DNA of 9,226 bases from JBJXHB01 sp046160725 (GTDB lineage Bacteria; Pseudomonadota; Gammaproteobacteria; Burkholderiales; Burkholderiaceae_C), in assembly GCA_046160725.1 (NCBI GenBank), contig JBJXHB010000437.1, positions 1-9,226 on the forward strand, written 5' to 3'. The notes beneath the pieces were generated by a model. The model did no database searches, was not told the origin of the DNA, and was given only the letters and a program-made list of their open reading frames with translations. Positions 1 to 5,942 of this stretch are shown one piece after another (within the stretch, counting starts at the first letter, position 1; the number at the start of each line of letters is the position of its first letter). The position numbers and the translations under genes were made by a program.

Positions 1-37
1 AGGCGGCCAGCAGGGAGAGGGGGGCTCGGTTCGACAT
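1..37 (-). CDS. Start of an unidentified gene, probably exported (partial, 12 codons)
   Basis: An ATG on the minus strand (complement of 35-37) opens a frame that reads MSNRAPLSLLAA before leaving the left edge. A short polar start with one Arg followed by a hydrophobic run is what the beginning of a signal peptide or membrane segment looks like, but 12 residues cannot identify a family. Support for a real start is the GGAG at 48-51, 10 nt upstream, and a LacI-type operator at 76-91, 38 nt upstream. It lies downstream of and co-directional with the GH81 gene, yet has its own operator, so it is probably a separately controlled member of the same glucan regulon, for example another secreted hydrolase, an outer-membrane receptor or a transporter. 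The function is unknown from this sequence. Confidence 0.55.
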   Translation of the reverse strand, partial: MSNRAPLSLLAA

Positions 38-47
38 GAGACGGGGT

Positions 48-51
48 CTCC
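48..51 (-). promoter_or_regulatory. Ribosome binding site of the left-edge gene
   Basis: GGAG on the minus strand with a 10-nt spacer to the ATG at 37. The spacer is slightly long, but this is the only purine-rich match near this start and it supports the reading of the truncated gene. Confidence 0.45.
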
Positions 52-75
52 GTGGAGTTCGGTGGCGTGAAAGAC

Positions 76-91
76 GTGAAAGCGCTTTCAC
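76..91. promoter_or_regulatory. LacI-family operator, site A (left-edge gene)
   Basis: GTGAAAGCGCTTTCAC is a perfect 16-bp palindrome with the central CG step and TGAAA/TTTCA arms typical of LacI/GalR-family operators. It ends 38 nt before the ATG of the minus-strand gene at 37, in the 131-nt gap behind the GH81 stop codon. The same 14-bp core recurs at 2509-2522 and 2646-2659. An extra half-site, GTGAAAG at 67-73, lies 9 bp from the left arm in direct orientation. That the site is bound by a LacI-type repressor is inferred from family knowledge. Confidence 0.85.
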
Positions 92-92
92 A

Positions 93-122
93 AGCTTAGT
101 GTTGAATGCCCCGGCAAGGCAA
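93..122 (-). promoter_or_regulatory. Weak candidate sigma-70 promoter upstream of operator A
   Basis: On the minus strand TTGCCT (117-122) and TAAGCT (93-98) are separated by 18 nt, with the operator beginning 1 nt further downstream. The hexamers match the sigma-70 consensus at only 4/6 and 3/6. The call rests mainly on the similarity of layout to the porin promoter, where the operator follows the -10 element directly. Confidence 0.3.
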
Positions 123-153
123 GAGGCCCTGACCTGAGGCTTTCCCTAGATCG

Positions 154-170
154 GAGGCCGCCCGGGCCTC
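154..170 (-). terminator. Small hairpin at the end of the GH81 gene (possible weak terminator)
   Basis: GAGGCC and GGCCTC form a 6-bp, very GC-rich stem with a 5-nt loop, overlapping the GH81 stop codon (complement of 169-171). On the minus strand no run of T follows, so this is not a textbook intrinsic terminator. It may still protect the mRNA end or cause pausing. No better terminator is seen between the GH81 gene and the next minus-strand gene, so read-through is possible. Confidence 0.25.
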
Positions 171-2463
171 AGTTGGTGCGGCCCAGCGCGCCCGGCTCGA
201 CCGCCAGCACCTTGCCGTCGCTGAACCGGACCGTGATGGCGGCCTTGCCGGCGTTGTAGGCCATGTAGGTGCGCCGGCCATCCGGCCGCTTCATCACGGC
301 GTAGAACGGCGTGTCGGCGCGGACGCCGATGTCCGGCGTACCCATCTCGTTGAGGCTGAGCAGCCAGTGCAGCGTATGCGCACGCGTCTCGCCCAGTTCG
401 ACCGCTCCCCAGCGGTTCCATTGGGCCAGCGCCTGCGCGGGGTCGGCCAGGGCCAGGTACTTGGCAAAGACGTCCTGCCAGATGTCCGGCGGGTCGACCT
501 TCTTGCCGCGGCCGGCCCAGATCACCTGCTCGTCCTTCAGGCCGTCGAGATTGCGGCGGATGTAGCCCGGATGGCCGGCCATGTAGGTCGACGCGGTGGT
601 CACCGGCAGCAGGTTGATGCCGGTGGCCTGCCGCGGGTCGTCGGTCCACCAGGTGTTGTGGATGTACTTGCCGCCGAAGAGCTGCGCCACGTCGACGTTC
701 TTGTACTCCTTGGCCAGCACCAGGCCATGCACGTCGAACCAGTAGTGGTTGATCGCCTGCGCCTCGGTGGCATAGAGGTACGCACCCAGGTCGCGCAGTG
801 CACGGTTGCCCGTCACCTCGCCCCAAAGGATCAGGCCGACCCAGGCGTTGATGGCCTCGGACGACGACTCCTGGTTGTTGCCGAACATGCCGTACTCGCC
901 CACACCACCCAGACCGTTGGCCCAGGAGTGGCCCTCGTAGGCATCGAAGTTGCGCAGGAAGGGGAAGTCCGCGCGGCCGCGCTCTGTCGTGGCAATGTCG
1001 GCAATCAGCAGGTCGACCATCGCGCCCCAGCGCTCCTTGGCCGCCCAGGCCGGGTCGCGCAGCGCGATCTCGGCGGCCGCGCGGATCCAGTAGCCGTACC
1101 AGAAGTGGTGGTCGTTGATCTCGGCGATGGCGAAGAAGTCGTCCGGGTAGCTGGCGACCGCGCCCAACGCGCTGTCGACGAAGAAGTAGCGTTTGCGGTC
1201 CTCGCCGCTGAACCACTCTTCCATGCGCTTCTTCAGCATCGCCAGCAGTGCCTCGCGGGACTCCTTGTCGCCCTGCTGCTCGGCGACGTCGAGCAGCTTG
1301 GTGATGCGCTGCAGCCCCTTGCCCTGCCAGTAGGCGCTCTGGCCCTCGGGCAGCATCAGCCGGCGGGCGTTGCGCACGTCCGCCTTCATCACGTCGGCCA
1401 GCTCGGCCTTGCGGGGCGAGTCACCGACGCCGGGCCAGAACGGCACGAAGCCGACATAGGGGTGGACGGTCGCAAACTGGCGCGCCGCATGCAGCTTGAT
1501 CGCGCCGCGCACCGTGTCGTAGGCCGGCCCGAGCTTGCCGGCGACCGACGCGTTGTCGTGCCAGTGGTGCGGGTACAGGCCGTACAGCGGGCCGGTATCG
1601 GCACCCTCCATCACGCGCGTGGCCGCGGTGAAGGTGGTCTCGACCTTGCTGCCGGCGACGTCGTAGCGCCAGTCGACCCGGCTGCCGGTCAGGTGGACAT
1701 GGGCATGGCGCGCCAGCAGGGCCAGTGTCTCGGGTTTGTCGTCGGGCAGCACGGCGGCGGACAGGTAGCGCTTGTCGGCCGGCAGGCGGGCGATCCACTC
1801 GGTGGCGGACACCGCCTCCCAGCGCGCGCCCGTCGGCCCGAAGAGGGCATAGGCCTTGCCCTTGACCCGCAGGGCCAGCAGTCGCGGGTCGGCCCCGCCG
1901 TCGTAACGCTCGCCCGGCGCCGGCAGGCGCAGCCGCAGGTCGCCGCGGGACAGCTGGAGGTAGGCATAGGGATTGCCGTGGGCGACGGTGACGCGCATGT
2001 CGTCGGCGCCACGGGCGAACGCGATATCGATCGACCAGTCGCCGATACCCGCCAGCCTGGCCGGCCCGGGCTCGAAGCCGGTGGGCGACAGCAGCAGCGG
2101 GTCGCGGTGCAGGTAGGCCACCTCGGTGTCGCGCCGCTCGGTGTTGGTCACCTCCTTGCTGGGCAGTGCCATCTCGAAGCCCTGCGCCGTGGTGCGCACG
2201 GTCATCGGCTGGACGAAGATCGGCAGCGGCGTGGGGTTGAAGATCAGCGTCGAATACCACTGGCTGGTTGGCGCGGCCTGCTTGAGCATCGCCTCGGTGC
2301 GCAGCGGGGCAGGGGGCAGGCCCTTGTCGCCGCCCTTGGGCCCGAGGTGATAGCTGCCGGCGCCGGCCTTGACGGGCTGGGCCAGCGTGGAGCTGGTGCC
2401 CAGGCATGCTGCTGCGGCGAGCAGGGCCGATGCACAGGAAGCGGTGAACCTGACGAATGCCAT
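169..2463 (-). CDS. Secreted GH81 endo-beta-1,3-glucanase (laminarinase)
   Basis: A complete 764-residue protein, normal length for GH81. Family GH81 enzymes are inverting endo-hydrolases of beta-1,3-glucan such as laminarin, curdlan, callose and fungal wall glucan. Residues 1-28 form a signal peptide with likely cleavage after TLA28; an AAAC ending at Cys20 makes a lipoprotein reading possible but poor. An N-terminal beta-sandwich region (about 60-370) is followed by the (alpha/alpha)6 catalytic region (about 380-740). The family signature is clear: NDHHFWYG with the expected catalytic acid Asp451, then FDAYEGHSWANG, then NNQESSSEA holding Glu532 and Glu536, the pair from which the base comes in characterised members. 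No extra carbohydrate-binding module is present. AGGTG (2469-2473) sits 5 nt before this ATG and fixes the start. The gene is divergent from the porin operon and has its own operator at 2508-2523. Confidence 0.95.
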   Translation of the reverse strand: MAFVRFTASCASALLAAAACLGTSSTLAQPVKAGAGSYHLGPKGGDKGLPPAPLRTEAMLKQAAPTSQWYSTLIFNPTPLPIFVQPMTVRTTAQGFEMALPSKEVTNTERRDTEVAYLHRDPLLLSPTGFEPGPARLAGIGDWSIDIAFARGADDMRVTVAHGNPYAYLQLSRGDLRLRLPAPGERYDGGADPRLLALRVKGKAYALFGPTGARWEAVSATEWIARLPADKRYLSAAVLPDDKPETLALLARHAHVHLTGSRVDWRYDVAGSKVETTFTAATRVMEGADTGPLYGLYPHHWHDNASVAGKLGPAYDTVRGAIKLHAARQFATVHPYVGFVPFWPGVGDSPRKAELADVMKADVRNARRLMLPEGQSAYWQGKGLQRITKLLDVAEQQGDKESREALLAMLKKRMEEWFSGEDRKRYFFVDSALGAVASYPDDFFAIAEINDHHFWYGYWIRAAAEIALRDPAWAAKERWGAMVDLLIADIATTERGRADFPFLRNFDAYEGHSWANGLGGVGEYGMFGNNQESSSEAINAWVGLILWGEVTGNRALRDLGAYLYATEAQAINHYWFDVHGLVLAKEYKNVDVAQLFGGKYIHNTWWTDDPRQATGINLLPVTTASTYMAGHPGYIRRNLDGLKDEQVIWAGRGKKVDPPDIWQDVFAKYLALADPAQALAQWNRWGAVELGETRAHTLHWLLSLNEMGTPDIGVRADTPFYAVMKRPDGRRTYMAYNAGKAAITVRFSDGKVLAVEPGALGRTN

Positions 2464-2468
2464 TCGGA

Positions 2469-2473
2469 CACCT
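2469..2473 (-). promoter_or_regulatory. Ribosome binding site of the GH81 gene
   Basis: AGGTG on the minus strand with a 5-nt spacer to the ATG at 2463. It supports that start, which also gives a well-formed signal peptide. Confidence 0.6.
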
Positions 2474-2500
2474 GCGATAGGTTTGGGACGGGTGGGTGGA

Positions 2501-2528
2501 ATTCTTTATGAAAGCGCTTTCATGTCAC
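2501..2528 (-). promoter_or_regulatory. Candidate GH81 promoter with the operator in its spacer
   Basis: On the minus strand GTGACA (2523-2528, 5/6 match to TTGACA) and AAGAAT (2501-2506, 4/6 match to TATAAT) are 16 nt apart. The 14-bp operator core TGAAAGCGCTTTCA (2509-2522) lies wholly inside that spacer. This would put the transcription start near 2494 and give a leader of about 30 nt that contains the ribosome binding site. The hexamers are read directly; promoter activity is inferred. Confidence 0.5.
2508..2523. promoter_or_regulatory. LacI-family operator, site B (GH81)
   Basis: ATGAAAGCGCTTTCAT is a perfect 16-bp palindrome sharing the 14-bp core of sites A and C. It ends 44 nt before the GH81 start codon. 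Bound protein here would block RNA polymerase, consistent with substrate-induced derepression. Its centre is 137 bp from that of site C across the divergent intergenic region. Confidence 0.88.
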
Positions 2529-2614
2529 TGCTGGTTAACCCGGAATGCGACGGTTCCGCTGTCGAAAAGCCGGGTGCCGTGCATGGCCGAGGGAAAACAC
2601 GGACGCCTCAAGCG

Positions 2615-2644
2615 TTGACGATCGATGGCCCGGCTCGCTATCCT
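2615..2644 (+). promoter_or_regulatory. Sigma-70 promoter of the porin-GH17-GH30-phosphorylase operon
   Basis: TTGACG (2615-2620, 5/6 match) and TATCCT (2639-2644, 4/6 match) are 18 nt apart. The operator begins at the last base of the -10 element, so transcription would start inside it, near 2651. This is the standard layout for repression by steric block. The predicted leader is about 80 nt, longer than that of GH81. Confidence 0.65.
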
Positions 2645-2661
2645 GTGAAAGCGCTTTCACA
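2644..2661. promoter_or_regulatory. LacI-family operator, site C (porin operon)
   Basis: TGTGAAAGCGCTTTCACA is an 18-bp perfect palindrome, the longest of the three copies, with the same TGAAAGCGCTTTCA core. It overlaps the probable transcription start and lies 69 nt before the porin ATG. One repressor binding all three sites would couple the left-edge gene, GH81 and the four-gene operon as a single regulon. Confidence 0.9.
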
Positions 2662-2730
2662 CTGGCGGGCGGCCGGTGCGGTCAGCAGACCGGCGCAGCC
2701 CCTCCTTCACCCACCGCCGAGCGAGACGCC

Positions 2731-4098
2731 ATGCACTGCCAGCCTCAACGGAAGACCCGTCATGCGCAGCCGATTGTCGCGAGCAGGTTGGCGCGCGCTG
2801 CGGCGGCGACCGTCACCGCCATCGGGCTGGCGGGTTTCGCCGGCAACGCCGCTGCGATCGACTTCGGCCCGTTCAGCCTGACGGGCTTCGCCAAGGTCGA
2901 TGTCGCGCGCATCAGCACCGAATGCAAGCTCGCGACCTGCCAGGTCGAGAAGTTCGCCGGCCGGGAGTTCGTCTGGTCCGACGAGATCGTGCAGGGCGTC
3001 GGCTACGGCGCCGGCACCACCCACGTGAACCTGTTCCAGCCGTACCTGGGCGCGAAGTTCGACCTGCCGCGGGGCTTCAAGCTGTCCGGGCTGGTCAGCC
3101 AGCGCTGGCGCGACGGCACGGAGGACTTCAAGGGCTTCTGGTACGACAAGAGCGTCGGCGTCAGTCACGAGGACTGGGGCCGCCTGAGCGTGGGTGCGAT
3201 GCAGACGCGCGCCTGGAGCATGGCGGACTTTCCTTTCGGCAGCGACATCGGCGTCGGCGACCCCTGGGCCTCCTCGGGCGCGGGCTATGGCCTGCTGACC
3301 CGTGCCGTGCGCTATACCTCGCGCCTGCTGGATGTGGCCGAGGGCGACCTGGTGATCGAGGCCACCTACGATTTCGGCGAGCGTGGCTGGAAGCGCAACA
3401 AGCCCCGCTTCTGGGAACTGTGGTTCCAATACCGGCGCGGCGACCTGGGCCTGGACATGATGATCCAGGAAGGCCGCAACGGGCCACCCGTGGCCTTCGG
3501 GCACGCGCCCTTCAGCAGCCTGTTCTACGACAAGTCGTTCGACCAGAAGCTGGGCGGCTCCGGCCAGAGCATCGCCATGGTGATGGGGCGCTACAGGGTC
3601 GACGCCAAGCTGGAGCTGTCGGCTGGCGTGCGCGCCAACCGTTGGAGCGGCGCCTATGCGCAGTTCCTGCAGTCCAAGACCGACAACCCCGGTGGCTTCG
3701 ACATCTGGAACAACCCGTTCAACGTCGACTGGAGGACCGACCTCGGCGGCGGTGTCTACAAGGCCTACCCGGCCCGGTCGTTCGATCTGGTCCTGGGTGC
3801 CCGCTACCGTGTGATGGACAAGCTGGACGCCTACACCGGCATGGTCCACCTCGGCAAGGCGTCCACCGCCAACCCGTCGGAGCGTGGCCAGTCCAACAGC
3901 GCCACCTTCAACACCCTGGGTCTGAGCTACGACTACGGCCGTGGCCTGCGCCTGAACGCCGTGGTCGGCACGGTGAACTACGGCCACCGCGGCCTGGCGC
4001 CGACGAGCATGCCCGGTCACCAGGCCTTCAGCGGTATCGACGCCCGGGTGAAGAAGAGCGGCAACTGGTTCGGCGCCGGCGCGACCTTCACTTTCTGA
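2731..4098 (+). CDS. Outer-membrane porin-like beta-barrel for glucan oligosaccharides
   Basis: A 455-residue protein. The ATG at 2731 is chosen because it gives a signal peptide: basic N-region (QRKTRH), hydrophobic core, and likely cleavage after NAAA at residue 42. A start further upstream in the same frame (2545) would put coding sequence across the promoter and operator. The ribosome binding site is weak (GCGAGA). The mature chain alternates polar and hydrophobic residues with frequent Gly, Tyr and Trp, and ends in AGATFTF with a terminal Phe, the signature of Bam-assembled barrels. A Cys pair in ECKLATC near the mature N-terminus could form a small disulfide. I do not recognise a named porin family. 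As first gene of a glucan operon and in the absence of a SusC/SusD pair, it is probably the entry route for oligosaccharides; substrate specificity is inferred from context only. Confidence 0.8.
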   Translation: MHCQPQRKTRHAQPIVASRLARAAAATVTAIGLAGFAGNAAAIDFGPFSLTGFAKVDVARISTECKLATCQVEKFAGREFVWSDEIVQGVGYGAGTTHVNLFQPYLGAKFDLPRGFKLSGLVSQRWRDGTEDFKGFWYDKSVGVSHEDWGRLSVGAMQTRAWSMADFPFGSDIGVGDPWASSGAGYGLLTRAVRYTSRLLDVAEGDLVIEATYDFGERGWKRNKPRFWELWFQYRRGDLGLDMMIQEGRNGPPVAFGHAPFSSLFYDKSFDQKLGGSGQSIAMVMGRYRVDAKLELSAGVRANRWSGAYAQFLQSKTDNPGGFDIWNNPFNVDWRTDLGGGVYKAYPARSFDLVLGARYRVMDKLDAYTGMVHLGKASTANPSERGQSNSATFNTLGLSYDYGRGLRLNAVVGTVNYGHRGLAPTSMPGHQAFSGIDARVKKSGNWFGAGATFTF

Positions 4099-4111
4099 CC
4101 TGCACATGCAC

Positions 4112-4116
4112 GAGAG
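4112..4116 (+). promoter_or_regulatory. Ribosome binding site deciding the GH17 start
   Basis: GAGAG with a 7-nt spacer to the ATG at 4124. The in-frame ATG at 4106, just upstream, has no purine-rich sequence before it, so 4124 is preferred. Confidence 0.5.
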
Positions 4117-4123
4117 CCCCGTC

Positions 4124-5887
4124 ATGACACATCAACGGTCCGGCATCGCCGCGATGCGACTCGTCCTGAGCCTCCTGCTGGCCTTGTCGGCCGCGTTGCT
4201 CGCCTCTTGCGGCGGTGGGGGCGGCGTGCCCTACACCGGCGTCACCGTCCGCCCCCTGAGCACCGACTTCACATCGCGCAAGGCCGTGGCCTACTCGCCG
4301 TTCCGAACCGCTGCCAACGAGGCCGGCCTGGCCGCCGAGGTCATCCCCAAGGCCAACATCAAGGAGGACCTCGACCTGCTGCTGGCCGCGGGCTTCCGCG
4401 CCATCCGGCTGTTCGACAGCTCCGACAAGGTGGCCCTCCAGACGCTGGAGGTCATCCGCGACAACAACCTCAACATCAAGGTCCAGCTGGGTGCCTTCGT
4501 GCTGGGCAGCAGCGATGCCGCCAGCCGGGCCGAAATCGCGCGTTGCGTGGCGCTGGCCAAGGCCTTTCCGGAGATCGTGCTGGCGGTCAGCGTCGGCAAC
4601 GAGACCATGGTCAGCTGGGCCTTCAACCGCATCGCGCCGGCGTTGATGGCGGATTACATCCGCAGCGTTCGCAGCCAGGTGACGCAGCCGGTGACCACGG
4701 ACGACAACTATGCGTTCTGGGCCAGTGCGCCGACCGTGATCACCGACGAGATCGACTACGTCGCGCTGCACACCTATGCCAACCTGGACACCTGGTTCGA
4801 CCCCACGCGATGGGAGTGGCGGTTCCGCAACGTCGGTGCCTCGCAGCGCGCGGTCGCGATGATGGACGCGGCCCTGGTGGAGACCCGGCGCCAGTACCAG
4901 GAGGCGCGGGACCACCTTGACCGCAAGGGCCTGTCTTACCTGCCGATCATCATCGGCGAGACCGGCTGGAACGCGGTGGATATCGGGCGCCAGTTCTTCC
5001 GCGCGCATCCGGTCAACCAGAAGATGTATCTCGACCGCCTGCAGGCCTGGGTGACCGAGGGCCGTGCCGGCAGGGGCCCCTCGCAGATCTTCTACTTCGA
5101 GGCCTTCGACGAGCCCTGGAAGCAGGGCGACGACAAATGGGGGTTGTTCAACAAGGACCGCCAGGCCCGCTATGCCGTCCAGGCGCTGAACCTGCCCGGC
5201 GCCGTCTTCGGCAGCGCCACCTGGATCTACGAACCGGTGATCCCGGCCAACGATGCCGACAGCAACGGCGTCTACACCGATGCCGACGCCACCTACTTCC
5301 GGCCGCCGGTGGTCAATGCGGCGGTCACGGCGACGCGGTTCACCCTGCTGTCCGACCTGCCGATCGGCCCCACCGAGGTGCGGCCCACCGGACTGCGCTG
5401 GGACGCCTTCGACGGCAACACCGCAAGCTATGCCGAGGTGGCCGGCATCTTCGGCCCGGGCGATGCCAGCAACAGCCTGCGCATCGGCCCGCAGCCGGCC
5501 AGCTATGGCTGGGGACTGCTGCGCCAGTCGCCGACGGCCGTGACCGAGAACCTCTCCGGCTTCGCGGACAGCGGCAAGCTCAACTTCCTGGTCAGCACCA
5601 CCTATCCAGGCAAGATCGAGATCGGCATCTCGTCCGACACGCAGGACCGTGAAGGCCAGGAGGCCTACTTGCAGATCAGCGCCGGCGACTTCGGCTACTG
5701 CAACACGGGCGCCTGGTGCTCGGTGTCGATCCCGCTGTCGGCGTTCAAGGCGGTCAACCCGAAGCTCGACCTGTCCCTGGTGGCGTCCCGCTTCATCATC
5801 GCCGACCGCTACGCGCTCACCGGCAAGCCCAACAGCGCGGGCTTCACCAACCCGATCTACCTCGACGCCATCCACTGGACGAAGTAG
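4124..5887 (+). CDS. GH17-family beta-1,3-glucanase or glucanosyltransferase, lipoprotein with C-terminal beta-sandwich-like domain
   Basis: A 587-residue protein. Residues 1-28 are a lipoprotein signal with lipobox LASC; Cys29 would be acylated and is followed by Gly, with no Asp at +2, which suggests outer-membrane sorting. A TIM-barrel region (about 50-355) has the retaining GH17 pattern: SVGNET with acid/base Glu160 and IIIGETGWN with nucleophile Glu279, then YFEAFDEPWK and WGLF near the barrel end. GH17 members either hydrolyse beta-1,3-glucan or transfer glucanosyl chains; sequence alone does not say which. From about 420 to 587 a second domain containing TYPGKIEIGI and ending YLDAIHWTK resembles galactose-binding-like or CBM-type sandwiches found on bacterial laminarinases; Cys526 and Cys532 could pair. 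It starts 25 nt after the porin stop, so the two are co-transcribed. The protein probably works on polymer or long oligosaccharides at the outer membrane or in the periplasm. Confidence 0.88.
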   Translation: MTHQRSGIAAMRLVLSLLLALSAALLASCGGGGGVPYTGVTVRPLSTDFTSRKAVAYSPFRTAANEAGLAAEVIPKANIKEDLDLLLAAGFRAIRLFDSSDKVALQTLEVIRDNNLNIKVQLGAFVLGSSDAASRAEIARCVALAKAFPEIVLAVSVGNETMVSWAFNRIAPALMADYIRSVRSQVTQPVTTDDNYAFWASAPTVITDEIDYVALHTYANLDTWFDPTRWEWRFRNVGASQRAVAMMDAALVETRRQYQEARDHLDRKGLSYLPIIIGETGWNAVDIGRQFFRAHPVNQKMYLDRLQAWVTEGRAGRGPSQIFYFEAFDEPWKQGDDKWGLFNKDRQARYAVQALNLPGAVFGSATWIYEPVIPANDADSNGVYTDADATYFRPPVVNAAVTATRFTLLSDLPIGPTEVRPTGLRWDAFDGNTASYAEVAGIFGPGDASNSLRIGPQPASYGWGLLRQSPTAVTENLSGFADSGKLNFLVSTTYPGKIEIGISSDTQDREGQEAYLQISAGDFGYCNTGAWCSVSIPLSAFKAVNPKLDLSLVASRFIIADRYALTGKPNSAGFTNPIYLDAIHWTK

Positions 5888-5942
5888 CGCGATACACCGC
5901 GGCGCCCCGGCGGCTTCAGCGCAGGGGCGCGCCCTGTCTCCC

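Noticed and set aside
367..2511. Long plus-strand open frame (714 codons) opposite the GH81 gene
   Set aside because: It is antisense to a gene with unmistakable GH81 motifs, has a low-complexity Arg/Gly/Val/Gln-rich translation with no recognisable domain, and runs into the GH81 promoter. It is a by-product of high GC at third positions.
2508..2661. Reading the palindromes as CcpA catabolite-response elements
   Set aside because: The core fits the cre consensus, but CcpA is a Gram-positive regulator and the porin, lipoprotein and barrel features indicate a Gram-negative host. A local LacI-family sugar repressor is the simpler reading.
2545..2730. N-terminal extension of the porin frame up to the ATG at 2545
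   Set aside because: It would make the sigma-70 promoter and operator C part of the coding sequence and would place the signal peptide 62 residues inside the protein.
5649..5942. N-terminal extension of the GH30 frame up to the ATG at 5649
   Set aside because: The extension overlaps the 3' end of the GH17 gene in another frame, is Arg/Ser/Pro-rich and has no family resemblance; GH30 homology begins after 5943.
5888..5942. GC-rich inverted repeat between GH17 and GH30 as an intrinsic terminator
   Set aside because: The stem is only 5 bp and no T-run follows; the gap is short and the genes are functionally linked, so it does not support splitting the operon.
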